A stretch of DNA of 64,000 bases from Tritrichomonas musculus (GCA_039105265.1 JAPFFF010000036.1:682001-746000); one strand, 5' to 3'; shown: positions 40,011 to 51,123, counted from the stretch's first letter. Program-made: numbers and translations. The notes: a model not told the origin generated them from the letters alone.

Positions 40011-42520
40011 TTTAATAAATTGGCCTTATATCATCAGAAAAAGTTGTTTGCTCTGGATTTGTTGAATTGCTCTGAGTTTGGTCAAAGCACGTTATATGAA
40101 CAACTATGCAATGTACAAATTATAAAATATCAAACATACAAATAAAGCAGAAATCCTAAGAAGGATTCCAAATTTTCTGCAATTTTCATTTGGATTTAAG
40201 CTTTTTCTTCTTTATAAAATATACTTATTATTTGTATAGTATATATCTATATTTTGTATCCATGTATATGCTTGTTACGAAGATATTTCTATTTGTTTAA
40301 ATTGGCATTTACGTTTATATTTAAATATTGATATCAAATCCATCTAAAAAAAGTTGATTGGCATCTTGTTTACTTTTAATGTTCTTGTTCTGATTGGCAA
40401 AAATACGACCAAATAAAATAGAATAAGGGGCAGTAAATATAATTTTTTTCATTTCTTTAATAATTCCATCCAAATAAGTTGTTTCCATTAGAGTATTAAA
40501 AATAATTAAAAACAATTTATTTGGATAAATGAGTCTTCTTTGAATATTATTTAGTTTACTTGTTATTTGAAGAATACAATTATTTTTTTGCTGGCTTTTG
40601 ACTATATTGAATTGTTTTTGCATATTGAATAAATCAAATATCTTCATAATTTCATTGTTATACTGTGAATAATCTACAATTTCATTTTTATTATTAGTAT
40701 TATCAATAATTTTTTCTTTTGATTTATTAATGTAATCATTGTTATTTCTTTCATTTTCTTTTTCATTAATTTTTATTTCAATTTCAATGATATTATTTAA
40801 ACTTGATGGATTTGTTGCCCATTTAACTACAGTTGAATTTTCTTTATCAAATTGAAAGAGAGGATTTTCGAAAATAAATTCTTTCATATTTATTATGATA
40901 ATCTTTTCATTAACATTTTGTGTCAGGAAATCAAATTTGTATGATTTACAATCAGAAATAAAAAGAAGACAAAACAAAGGACGAAATATTGCATTTAACA
41001 TAAATTCTTTTGATTGCTTTTCATTATTAGATTGAAAATAATTAGAAAGTTTCAGACATGTAAAACAAATCACAAAAGATTTAGAGATGTCTAATTGGTT
41101 GTCTTTTGTAATTTGATTTCTAAAGATTAATTGCTCATTTTCATAATTTACAGCATTAATGTAATGACTTAAAAAATCATCTTTTCCTTGAATTTCATGC
41201 AAATATGCCAAATTGAATTCAGAGAGAGAAAAATGGTTTTTTGATGCACGAATGAACATGTGTTCAGCTTTATCTATTTCATTTGAAAAATATTGGTAAA
41301 ATAACCCTAAACTATTTTGACCAAATTGATATTCATTTAAACCTGCTTCTTTTAAGTATTCAAAAGCCAATTCGTTATTTTTATAATTTTTTTGAGTTAA
41401 GAAAATCAAGCCAAGATTGTTATTAGAAAGATAATAATGATTATTAAACAATGTTTTTTCTTCAATTGAATTAGTTGTTCCAACTTGGATTATACTTCTA
41501 GTATGTTTTTCTTTTGAACATTTTTTGTAATAGTCAATTGCTTTTGGTAGGTTTCTTTCAGCACCGTCACCATTTTCAAGAATTAAACCAAGATAAAAAG
41601 AAGCATTTAAATTATTCATTTGTTCTGATACAATGAAACAATGAATTGCTTTTCTAAAATCATGACTTTCATAATATAAAACTCCTAATTGATAAGAAGC
41701 TTTTGAATTCTTTTGAATTGCAGAAAATTCAAAATATTCTCTTGCTTTTTTATAATCTTGTTCAACACCTTGTCCATTTTTATGCATCATTCCTAATTGA
41801 TATAGAGCTTTATGATAATTATTAGCTTGTGCACACAATTCAAAGTATTCTCTAGCTTTTTTATAATCTTGCTCAACTCCAAGTCCTTTACAATAAAATT
41901 TTCCTAATTGATACAATGAACGAGGATATTTTTCTTTAGCACAAATTTCAAAATGATACCTTGAAAGGGAATAATCTTTAACAACTCCTTGGCCTTTTTT
42001 ATATATTATTCCTAAATTAATATGAGCACCAAGTTGGTTCTGTTTTGCTGATAATTCATAATATATTCTTGCTTTTGTGTAATCCCTTTCAACACCATTA
42101 CCAAAATAGTAACAATTTCCTAGATTATTTAAAGCTCTTGAATTGTTTTGTTCTGCTGATATTTCATACAATTCTTTAGCTTTACTAAAGTTAACTTCAA
42201 CACCATGACCAAAATAATAAATTGTACCTAAATAAACAATTGCATGAGCATTGTTTTGTTTAGCTGATAATTCAAAATATTCTCTTGCTTTCACATAATT
42301 TTTATCAACACCATGACCAAAATAATATAGAATTCCTAATTGACAAAAAGCGTATTGATTATTTTGTTTTGCTGCCAATTCATAAAGTTCTTTTGCTTTT
42401 TGATAATCTTGTTCTACAACTTGTCCCACTTGATGCATTATTCCTAAATATGCAATTGCATTTGAATTGTTTCTTTTTGCTGATATTTCAAAGTATTCCT
42501 TTGCTTTATTGAAATCATTG
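40011..42520 (-). repeat. Segmental duplication, source copy (kinase/Sel1 part)
   Basis: Counterpart of 24617-27127. It includes about 310 bases downstream of the gene. The plus-strand end 40011-40145 reads as an open C-terminal frame (LFALDLLNCSEFGQSTLYEQ) in both copies, but this short end is more diverged between copies (about six changes in 135 bases) than the coding part. Confidence 0.9.
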
Positions 42521-44181
42521 TTTATTTGAGTGCCTTCATAATAAAGTTTGCCAACTTCAAAGAAGATGTCTGATATATTTTTTTTCTCAATTAAATTTAA
42601 TAACTGGAAAAGTTGAATTTCATCAATTTTTGTCTTTTCTATAATATACAAATTGATATAAATTTCAATAAAGAATTGATTGATAATTGAATTATTCACA
42701 TCATCAATTCTATTCAAAAAGTTTATTTGTAAATAATTGAAAGTTTTTATTTGATTTAATATTTCAATTCTAACTTGACTGATTGTTGGCCGATCATTGA
42801 CTTCTGTTTGAAGACACTTTTTACATACATTTTCAATCATTTCAGGCATATTTTTTGTCTTTGGAAAATCAAGTTTTTTGATTTGTTCAACAATTTTATT
42901 AATATTGTTTGTTTGAATTAAATTTTCTTTTTCATACACAAAATATAAAAGTTTTCCAAAAGAATAAACATCAGTTTGAAAAGAGTAGAACTCATTACTA
43001 AATTGCTCTGGAGACACATATTTCAAAGCACCGTAATCAGCAGTTAAATTAGTTGTTGTTGAATCAATTTTTTTAATTGAATCAAAATCTGAAAAATATG
43101 GAATAAAATCATGATTTATTAAAATATTTGACGGTTTAACATCTCTATGAATAAGATTATTTGAATGAAGATAGTCAATTGCTTCTACAATTCGAAGAGT
43201 CGTCATAAAATCCCATTTTTCATCAAAATTAAAATTCGATTTAACAAATTGTGAAAGATTACCGTTACTCATGAATTCATAAATGAATCCAATTATTTGA
43301 GAGGATTTTTCGTCTTTTAAAAAGCCATAAAAAGGTGTAATGCATCGATTTGAATAGTTTCGACAAAAAGAAATTTCATAATCAATGTTCTTATGATATT
43401 CAATATTATTCAGAATTTTTTTCATCATGAAAATATGCATGCTCTTAATGTGAAAAACTAGATAAAATGAAGAATATTGATTTCTATGAACCAAACGTAA
43501 TTTTATAAAATCGGTTTCTTTAAAATCAATGATTTTTTTCGAATTGCGGTAATTTTTCATATCGTTTTCAACTTTTTCAAGAATTTTTTCTTTATCAAAC
43601 TTTAAAAAATCGAGCTTTTTATTATCTTTATCCACTTTAATAAATGAAAAAAAGGTTTTATCTTCAAAAAAATTGGATGGATAAAAAAATCGACGAATTA
43701 TATATGCTATAATTGGTCGAATTGTAAATTTAACAAATTTATTGGCTTGAATTTCATTTTTAAAATGAGAAATAAAAGATGAAATCTCTTGATTAACATC
43801 ATTATCACTTTCATAATTTTCATATTTGGTTAAACTTGCATTAATACTTTGTGATTTTATATTTTTATGAATTACATTTATCGATTGAATACAAATTGAT
43901 TTTATTATTATGCATTCTTTCTCAGCGCAAAAAATAACATTATATAATTTTGGAGTTTCATCATAATTATTCATAATTGGTGATATTTCATATGCAATAA
44001 AACTAAAAAAATTTAAACAATCATAAACTAATGTATCAACATTCCCATTTTGACTATTTAAAATTTTAAAATTAAAGGTTGAATATATTTTTTTGATATC
44101 TTCATTTACAATGCTTTCAACGAATGAAGTACTTTTTTTTTGGACCTTCTGAAATGTATTTGTCTTCGAATGATCAATCAT
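40321..44181 (-). CDS. Protein kinase with C-terminal Sel1 repeats
   Basis: A protein of 1286 residues from the ATG at 44181; the frame extends to a TTG at 44220 that is an unlikely start. A kinase domain lies at about residues 225-490: degenerate Gly-loop, ATP Lys in FMMKKIL, HRDVKPSN at 345-352, SPE in place of APE, and DVYSFGKLLY. The Mg-binding DFG is DFD (365-367), so activity may be altered though the HRD Asp is present. About ten Sel1 repeats follow at about 540-900 (LGTIYYFGHGVEVN, LGKFYCKGLGVEQD). The last 250 residues form a conserved unknown domain. Kinase/Sel1 fusions are abundant in Tritrichomonas; a signalling role is inferred. This is the complete relative of the truncated copy at 24928-27127. 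Confidence 0.9.
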   Translation of the reverse strand: MIDHSKTNTFQKVQKKSTSFVESIVNEDIKKIYSTFNFKILNSQNGNVDTLVYDCLNFFSFIAYEISPIMNNYDETPKLYNVIFCAEKECIIIKSICIQSINVIHKNIKSQSINASLTKYENYESDNDVNQEISSFISHFKNEIQANKFVKFTIRPIIAYIIRRFFYPSNFFEDKTFFSFIKVDKDNKKLDFLKFDKEKILEKVENDMKNYRNSKKIIDFKETDFIKLRLVHRNQYSSFYLVFHIKSMHIFMMKKILNNIEYHKNIDYEISFCRNYSNRCITPFYGFLKDEKSSQIIGFIYEFMSNGNLSQFVKSNFNFDEKWDFMTTLRIVEAIDYLHSNNLIHRDVKPSNILINHDFIPYFSDFDSIKKIDSTTTNLTADYGALKYVSPEQFSNEFYSFQTDVYSFGKLLYFVYEKENLIQTNNINKIVEQIKKLDFPKTKNMPEMIENVCKKCLQTEVNDRPTISQVRIEILNQIKTFNYLQINFLNRIDDVNNSIINQFFIEIYINLYIIEKTKIDEIQLFQLLNLIEKKNISDIFFEVGKLYYEGTQINNDFNKAKEYFEISAKRNNSNAIAYLGIMHQVGQVVEQDYQKAKELYELAAKQNNQYAFCQLGILYYFGHGVDKNYVKAREYFELSAKQNNAHAIVYLGTIYYFGHGVEVNFSKAKELYEISAEQNNSRALNNLGNCYYFGNGVERDYTKARIYYELSAKQNQLGAHINLGIIYKKGQGVVKDYSLSRYHFEICAKEKYPRSLYQLGKFYCKGLGVEQDYKKAREYFELCAQANNYHKALYQLGMMHKNGQGVEQDYKKAREYFEFSAIQKNSKASYQLGVLYYESHDFRKAIHCFIVSEQMNNLNASFYLGLILENGDGAERNLPKAIDYYKKCSKEKHTRSIIQVGTTNSIEEKTLFNNHYYLSNNNLGLIFLTQKNYKNNELAFEYLKEAGLNEYQFGQNSLGLFYQYFSNEIDKAEHMFIRASKNHFSLSEFNLAYLHEIQGKDDFLSHYINAVNYENEQLIFRNQITKDNQLDISKSFVICFTCLKLSNYFQSNNEKQSKEFMLNAIFRPLFCLLFISDCKSYKFDFLTQNVNEKIIIINMKEFIFENPLFQFDKENSTVVKWATNPSSLNNIIEIEIKINEKENERNNNDYINKSKEKIIDNTNNKNEIVDYSQYNNEIMKIFDLFNMQKQFNIVKSQQKNNCILQITSKLNNIQRRLIYPNKLFLIIFNTLMETTYLDGIIKEMKKIIFTAPYSILFGRIFANQNKNIKSKQDANQLFLDGFDINI

Positions 44182-44220
44182 TAATACAACTGGGTTTATT
44201 TCAATTTTTTTTATCAACAA

Positions 44221-44887
44221 TAGAAATTTGTTTTGTTTTTTTGGAATTATCTTTTAAAATTTATTTATTTTTTAAATATTAATAATAAATAAATAGTCTA
44301 AATTTAAAATTAATAATATATCATTGATTTCAATATTTTTTAAACTTTAATACATTAAGATATTTATATATATATATAAACAAAAAATTGAAATTCTGCC
44401 ATCAATTTTGGAACTTTTTCTTAAAACATTTTGGAAAATTATATCCATGATTATTTTTTTGATTTTAATCTGTATTATAAAGATCATCATGCTATTCATC
44501 TCGTTGAATATAAAATTTTCCTAATGTGCAATTTAATGATGAAAATCTGGTCCTAAATGATTTTCACTAAGTCTGAAGGACGAGTTTGAGTTGGATACAA
44601 GAAAAATGATCAAAGAAAAGTTGTTACATTTCCTGGTTTTTGGATTAATTTCAAGAATGTTGTTAGAGAATCAATTAATTTTGAACATATTTATATTGCT
44701 GATCAAAGGAATGGCCAAAACTTTAAGAAAAACAACAAAAAAGTTTTTTTTATAAAATAAAATGTTCTTAGTCCTTTTATTATCATTGGCTTTTCATAAG
44801 CCTAATTAAGAACAAATATAATGAAGAGATGCTCTCAGCATCAAAAGCTTATTAAACCATATAATACCTCGAAGCATCTCCAAAATT
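44221..44887. other. Intergenic region with a short open scrap
   Basis: No supported gene. A plus-strand stretch at 44590-44760 (VVTFPGFWINFKNVVRESIN, then YIADQRNGQNF) reads like coding DNA but has no start and I do not recognise it. Confidence 0.35.
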
Positions 44888-45604
44888 CTAATCATTAAAG
44901 TCTTCATTTCCAAAATTCCAATCATTAAAGTCTTCATTTCCAAAATTCCAATCATTAAAGTCTTCATTTCCAAAATTCCAATCAATAAAGCTTTCTTTTA
45001 CAAGAGTCAAATCAATAAAATCTTCATTTTCAAAAGTCCTATTATTAGAGTTTTCATCTTCAGAAATGCAATTAATTGATTTTTCAGAAATCGGAGTAAC
45101 GTTGTCATCATCATCACAACCTAAATCAATTACATTCTGGTTTTGCGTGTTTTGGGGTTCTTTTATATTATCCAAAAACATTTCTATAAAAGTTTTGCCA
45201 TTTATTTTTGTTTCTTTAAGCTTTTTTTTGATGTCATCATTTGATTTCATATTATCGATCACTTTTGTTAGTAAATCTTTTGTTATTTCTTTTTGATTTT
45301 CATCGATTATCTTGGTCATAATTTTATCTTTATATTTTTCACTGCACCTTTTAATTGAATTAGCACTGATTTTTTTACATTCACCTAATCTGAACTTCAA
45401 AACCTCAACAAGTGAGTTAATAAAATAGCCAATATTTGGTTGTATGGTATATTGTTTTAATATATATACAAATCCTTTTCCTTTGACTGATATACAAAAT
45501 TCCTTTAATAGCTTTATTCTATCAGGAGGCTCTTTTAGATTTTTCAGCAAGTAGTTTTCATTATTAGTGTTAATTAGTATTGTTCGATTATTACGTCTAA
45601 ACAT
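44888..45604 (-). CDS. Unknown protein with WNFGNEDFND repeats and SUMO-interacting-like motifs
   Basis: 238 residues from the ATG at 45604, chosen over 45748 because a textbook initiator (TTCATT) lies just upstream. A basic, helical core (residues 20-150) is followed by an acidic C-terminal third. That part has two hydrophobic-Ile-Asp-Leu motifs next to acidic residues (NVIDLGCDDDD and DFIDLTLVKE), the shape of SUMO-interacting motifs. It ends in three tandem copies of WNFGNEDFND (30-bp DNA repeats, 44890-44980) with a fourth diverged copy before them. Family unknown to me; the motif reading is an inference. Confidence 0.7.
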   Translation of the reverse strand: MFRRNNRTILINTNNENYLLKNLKEPPDRIKLLKEFCISVKGKGFVYILKQYTIQPNIGYFINSLVEVLKFRLGECKKISANSIKRCSEKYKDKIMTKIIDENQKEITKDLLTKVIDNMKSNDDIKKKLKETKINGKTFIEMFLDNIKEPQNTQNQNVIDLGCDDDDNVTPISEKSINCISEDENSNNRTFENEDFIDLTLVKESFIDWNFGNEDFNDWNFGNEDFNDWNFGNEDFND

Positions 45605-45610
45605 AATAAA

Positions 45611-45615
45611 AATGA
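45611..45615 (-). promoter_or_regulatory. Initiator (Inr) TCATT
   Basis: Reading on the minus strand, ACTTCATTTTTATT precedes the ATG at 45604. TCA-pyrimidine-(T/A) within about 20 bases of the ATG is the trichomonad core promoter. It decides the start of the downstream gene. Confidence 0.6.
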
Positions 45616-46052
45616 AGTAAAATTTTTTTTCAAGTAAAATTTTAATTGAATAAAAACAATACAAAAATTCAATTGAAAAAAAATAACATGACAATTTATC
45701 TATATGGCAGAAATAATGGGAGATGATAAAATTTTCCACTTTTTTCACTTCACATTTCGTTTTTTTAAAAAAAATAAAAAAAATTGTGAATTTTATGAAA
45801 ATTTTTTAAAAAATAGTGATTTTTTGATAGATTCCAAAAGGCAGATTTTATTGAAAATTTTCATTCAATTTTTTTTCAATTGAAAAAAGTACAAAATATT
45901 GGAAAATCTCAATCAATTTTTTTTCTCCGACGGTTTAATAGAAAATGGTATGTGTATAAAAAAAAAAAATTACTTAAAAAACTGATTATTTTTATTAAAA
46001 CTTTAAAATTACCTTTTTTTGTGATGGAACACTATTCGGATAAACATAATTA

Positions 46053-46427
46053 TCAGAATAGTATAAATTTGTTCATTTTTGTCTGATAAATGATAGAGCT
46101 AGTATTAATCAAAGTATTCCGCCATGAAAATAGAGTAAAACTAAAAAGGATTCCATCAATATTAAGGGCAAAAAAGGAAATATGCATAGTGAAAAACTTT
46201 AATATAAGCAGAATACATGGATCAAATGCATTAATGTCATCATTAAAATCACCATCATAATTGTAATTATCTAATAGTTCATCAGTAATGTTGTTAATTA
46301 TATCCTCACGCAATTGTTCTTCATTATTGCCATAAGCTGATAACATTTCATTAAAGTCATTAGTATCATCGGTGATTAAATTATAAAGTTCAATTAATTT
46401 ATTAATGGGTGTGTTATTTATCGACAT
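46053..46427 (-). CDS. Small acidic protein, possible Polinton relic
   Basis: 124 residues with an acidic N-terminal half (DDTNDFNEMLSAYGNNEEQL) and a hydrophobic C-terminal half. TTTATTTTTATCATTAATAA lies upstream, like the start contexts of the Polinton at right. The acidic half loosely resembles the 110-residue protein at 51124-51456 in size and charge, not convincingly in sequence. Confidence 0.35.
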   Translation of the reverse strand: MSINNTPINKLIELYNLITDDTNDFNEMLSAYGNNEEQLREDIINNITDELLDNYNYDGDFNDDINAFDPCILLILKFFTMHISFFALNIDGILFSFTLFSWRNTLINTSSIIYQTKMNKFILF

Positions 46428-47462
46428 TTGCGATGCAGTAAAAAATTATTAATGATAAAAATAAATATCATCAAATAAATTTATATTTTTTGACCGATCT
46501 GTGGAATAAGAATATTGATATTTTTACTAAATTCTTAATTTAATTAGGAAAATTCATGATCATCTCATTCATATATAATTTATAAAAGATGTGAACTAAT
46601 GCAATTTATATTTTAATGTAATTTTAAAGAAAATTATAAATTTGTAAAAATTTTTTTCTATGGTACGATACAAGGCTAATATTGATCTAAAACCCCCTTG
46701 CAAGGGTAATTACGATGGTACGATACAAGGTAATTACGATTACTGGCGATTACGATTCCTTAAAATTTTAATAATTTTTTGTTATTTGTTTTTAGTCATT
46801 TTTAATAAAATTAACATATTTATGTATGGATCAAAAATATATCCTACTAATAACTTCTAGTAATAAGGAGAATATCTATTAAAAATAGTATTAATATATT
46901 AATATAACTCTAATCAAAAAAGACTGTTAACTCACTTTACTTGAATATAGACTTGTTATTCTCCGATTATCGAGATCGATAATTGTTTAACTTTTTGATA
47001 TCGATACATAAATATACACAGATTCTCGAGATCGATTTCAGAGATCAAGAATTTTTTTTCTCAGCTTTTGATATCAGAATTTTCAATTAAACTTTTTGAT
47101 AAATAAATGATCGTAATTCATTCTCAAATATTTCATAAAAAAGAATGTATTTTTTTGATTTTAATCTTAAAATAAACATCAATACATTATATTATTTATT
47201 TTAAATATTTTAAAATCACAAATACCAATTATAAAAAAAGATAAATCTGTTTGAGATCTCGAGATCTCGAGATCTCAATAATTGATATCAAGTTTACAAT
47301 TATTTTTATATCACATTTCATATCTGATATCTTGATAATCGATAATCTCGATATCAGATTTTTAAACTGATAATCGAGTATCAGATATAAAAAAGTGACG
47401 TTTTTGATATCGATTCTCAAAATAACAATTCTACTTGAATATACTTTAACTGTTAAAATTAC

Positions 47463-47493
<31 letters not shown>

Positions 47494-48766
47494 GATAAAT
47501 CAAAAAAACCAATTCAATTTTTTTTGCTCTTTTCAATTTTCACTTTTTGTTAAGGTGCTTCTGATTCATTTTTTTTAAAAAAATCAAAAAAACCTAAAAT
47601 CTTCAGAATTTTTCTCAAAAAAAAAGTTCCGTTAAAATCAAAAGCACCTAACCTTATATTTTCATTCAAAAAATACACTTTTCTTTTTATCAAAAACAAA
47701 TATTTAAAAATCTTTTGTACAGAACTTTTCCAATAATTGTTTTTATTAAAATATGAAAAAATAATTAAAATCAAAGGACTCTTAAAAAACAATCCTTGAT
47801 ATCTGAGTTATATTTTTATTATTTCTCATTAAATAACTGATTTTATAAACATATATTGATGATAAACAACTTGAAATAGTTAATATTATATTTGATAGAT
47901 ATTATATTTGCTGATAATTATTATTTGTATAAAAAAATAAATATTCTACAAAATTTTCATTTAAATGATTCTATATATATTTAAATGATGCATAGCAAGT
48001 ATTATTTAATATAAAAAATCATTATTCATTTTTGATAAATATTATCAAAATTTGAAAGTTGTCTTTTTTAAACAGTATATTCAAGCATATGATAGCAAAA
48101 ATGATCCCAAAATATCTTCAATTTGCATGTTTTTTTGCATATTTCTGATATAAAAAGATATTGTCTTAATTTTTTTATTTACATTGTTTAAAAAATATAA
48201 TTAATTTTAATATGTATTAATATTAATCATTTATTTAAAATAGTAATGAATTGTAATTTATATCCCAAAATATTTATACATTGATATTTGTATAGTTATT
48301 TTATTTTTGAAAACTACAATTGAAAATATTTGAGAGTGTTTTTTATTTTTAATTATTCGCAACTTTACTTTTATTTATTTCAAAACATAATTTTATATAG
48401 ACATTTTATAAATATTTAATATATTATAATTATTATTTATTCCTTTATTTACCTTCTTAAAAAATAATATAACAATTTTATTAAAAGATATAGCTTAAAT
48501 TCATATTTGAGACAATTTGAAAGATTAAGGTTTAAATCATTTTAGTTTTTATCTTATTTAAAACTTTATATTTTTATATTATTTATTGTAATTAAGTTTT
48601 AAAAAAGCAAATAAATGTATAGAAAAAAAAATTATTAATTTTTTTTCATTTTTATTAATAATTATTTTGTTATTTTTTGAATAGCTTATGACCAAATAAT
48701 ATCAGAATATTGTTTAAAAATATATGCTATTATATCTCAATAATTACTAAATAAAATTCTAATATA

Positions 48767-48799
<33 letters not shown>

Positions 48800-49020
48800 A
48801 TTTAAATTAATATTTTTATTACATTTTTTAAAATATATGTGATTTGAAATACAAAAAGGAAAAAAAAACTTATATTTCAAATAACTGGTTCATCATTAGT
48901 GGATTCATCATCAGCAACAAATTTACCCAATTGCTCACAACCAAACTTATATAATGTATCTTCTCAACGTATTTTAAACATACAATTCCTAATTCAATCG
49001 CGAAGTTCACATTGATATCT
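46428..49020. other. AT-rich intergenic region
   Basis: No gene seen. It holds a duplicated ATGGTACGATACAAGG (about 46659 and 46713), a 28-base A-run at 47463-47490, an AT microsatellite at 48762-48799 and the palindromic patch listed separately. The minus-strand frame 47550-47792 is low complexity and not supported. Confidence 0.5.
46930..47455. repeat. Palindromic GATATC/GAGATCTC-rich patch with flanking inverted arms
   Basis: The centre has three overlapping GAGATCTC units (about 47253-47276). GATATC, ATCGAGATCGAT and GATAATCGA motifs are scattered on both sides. Sequences at the two margins (TACTTGAATATA, TTATTCTC) recur in direct and inverted form, so the whole patch can fold as an imperfect cruciform of about 0.5 kb. 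Confidence 0.5.
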
Positions 49021-49061
49021 CTCAAATAACTTGTTCGATATCGAATAAGATAGTAGTATAC

Positions 49062-49125
49062 GTTAGGTCTGTGAGTCCTAAACGTGCGACCAGACCTAAC
49101 CGCACCTATGATATCACTAGTGATA
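49062..49125. repeat. Hairpin GTTAGGTCTG/CAGACCTAAC and palindrome TATCACTAGTGATA
   Basis: Ten perfectly complementary bases (49062-49071 with 49091-49100) enclose 19 bases, followed by a 14-bp perfect palindrome (49112-49125). They mark the point where base composition becomes less AT-rich, about 1.3 kb before the Polinton. Confidence 0.6.
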
Positions 49126-49129
49126 GGCT

Positions 49130-50350
49130 TAAGAAAAAAAAAGATAGAATATGCTTATTTTTTATTCATTTTACATCAAAACGAACTTCATCACATTCAT
49201 CCCAATCTAATTCGACATAAGGTATATCAAATCTTCTCACCACGGTTATGATATCATTTTAAGTATATTTCATCTAAATAAGCTTCTGCTTTTTCATGGT
49301 TTGTGTAGTCAGTTGATATAAATCGAAGGAAATAAAGATGCAGGATCATCGTTAGGCAAGAATATTTTAGCAATAATAACGCGTTTTTAATAGTTTACAC
49401 CATTCAAATTAACCGTCAAATAACCTTCATTATGTTTTAAATCTTTTAAAGGTTTAAGCGTCTTCTTATTTCTTATGATAAAAAATTATTTATTTATAAT
49501 TTCAAAGTTATTAATGAAACCTTTTAATGGAACAAATCTCTTTTTCAAATGCAACAAAATTAATCTAATGGACGTTCCCCATATTCTTGGATGCCATGTT
49601 TTCTGGTATTGTTATTAAGAATATATCGAATACACCGGCTGTTTCTACGAAACACTTCTAAATGAGCATTGTGATAAAATAAACTCTTAACACACTCATA
49701 TCTTCTTGATTTTAAAATATATGAATGCATGACCATGATATCTACAATTCTAACAAGTATCCTCATAAGTACATTGAAAAAATATTTAAAAATGGCTTTG
49801 GTGATATCATTGGTGCTGTTAGATCTGGACAGTCTTTTAGAACACACAGCCAAACCTATACTACTAAGTTCTCTTCTTCATATGTTTCACATATCGAACA
49901 TGTTCATATATGTCAGAATCTCTATTTTGCTTTCTACCTAGAAATTGTCTAACACTGGAGACAGTATCGATATAAGTATTACAACTAGTTCATCATTATC
50001 TATCATAATAGAGCTTCATTATTTCCCTCACTCGTGCTAATGCCATTTATAAACCTTTCTATATAATCATTCAGAAACGATTTCACATTAATATATCCGA
50101 TTACACCTATTTTAATATCATATTTTTAGATTATCTTTATGGGATTGTCAAATATTAATAGTTCATAGACATAATTAAACATATATATTGAGTTCTTTGC
50201 CACAAATAGCATGTAACATGATTGTAGCCGGTATATAGAAGATTATGTATGGCAGAAATATCAGTTATTAGTATTTTGGGTAGGATTCATATAGGATATA
50301 AATTTGTTTCATTTCATTTGGGGAATTGTTTATATTATAACCTTTAGATA
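49130..50350 (-). pseudogene. Decayed coding DNA, possibly an HNH/NUMOD-type endonuclease and neighbours
   Basis: Minus-strand pieces with coding character: KTLKPLKDLKHNEGYLTVNL near 49380-49470 resembles the NUMOD4/HNH pattern of homing-type endonucleases, and FDIPYVELDWDECDEVRFDV lies near 49170-49240. Other pieces between 49560 and 50150 are unassigned. Broken, with several breaks. It may be an outer part of a Polinton or a separate relic. Confidence 0.35.
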
Positions 50351-50414
50351 GAAATCTATAGGGGATCTCTATATGAGTAAGTTGTTTGGAGAGCTCCAGA
50401 AGTTGATAAAGATG

Positions 50415-50730
50415 AGTAGTAATACTAAGGGGGGTACGATGGCTATTGAAATTCGCTAAAACAATTACGTTAACTTTATACGGTTTTACTAGGTCCGAAC
50501 AACACTCAACAGTTCAGAACCAATTCGAAACACATCGCCGGTATACTAGTACCCACTAACTGAAAACCATCACGTAAATAATTGGAAACGTTAGAGATAC
50601 CCATATAAGTCCGATAGTTCGATAAAATCGTTAACAACGTCTGGAAAGTCCATCACAGACGATAATCATATACTAAAAATAATAGAGAGATCATTTCAAT
50701 AGCCATCGTACCCCCCTTAGTATTACTACT
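50415..50730. repeat. Perfect 38-bp inverted repeat around 240 bp
   Basis: The arm 50415-50452 starts AGTAGTAATACTAAGGGGGG and is mirrored exactly at 50693-50730. No coding frame lies between. The unit has AG...CT ends, as Polinton termini do, but no matching 6-bp target duplication is visible. The arm carries the GTACCCCCCTTA-type box that recurs inside the element. Confidence 0.8.
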
Positions 50731-50946
50731 TTGATTTTGTCACCCTATAGAAATTATTATTATAGTTCAACCGATATTGATTTGCAACTGATAAACCTAA
50801 TAACTAACTCGCTAACGAATTAATCTGTAAACGATATCACTAACGAAATACATTAAATGAACTCATGTGTATTGTTAAGTAAACGAACTCACTAACGATT
50901 CATTGAATACGAATCCCTAACGATAACATGTATGAACCATCTATAA

Positions 50947-51036
50947 ACGATCAGAATCACTCATGAACCACGTCGTTGGTTAGTGGGTTAACTATAACCC
51001 GATATGTACCCTTTATATTAACCATGCGATTTTATG
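50947..51036 (+). promoter_or_regulatory. Polinton intergenic palindromic box, copy A
   Basis: Contains CGATCAGAATCACTCATGAA, GGGTTAACTATAACCC and GATATGTACCCTTTATATTA. Diverged copy of boxes B and C. It precedes the first gene of the element by about 90 bases. Confidence 0.6.
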
Positions 51037-51123
51037 GTCGATAATGATGAATTCGCTGACGAATCATGAGATGAATTCGCTGACGATGAATAGTAAGTGA
51101 TGTTTATTTTTGGTTTCATTGAA

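Noticed and set aside
44590-44760. Open stretch reading VVTFPGFWINFKNV
   Set aside because: No start, no recognised family; kept only as a note in the intergenic entry.
47550-47792. Minus-strand 80-codon frame
   Set aside because: Low-complexity Phe/Lys/Ile composition expected from AT-rich DNA.
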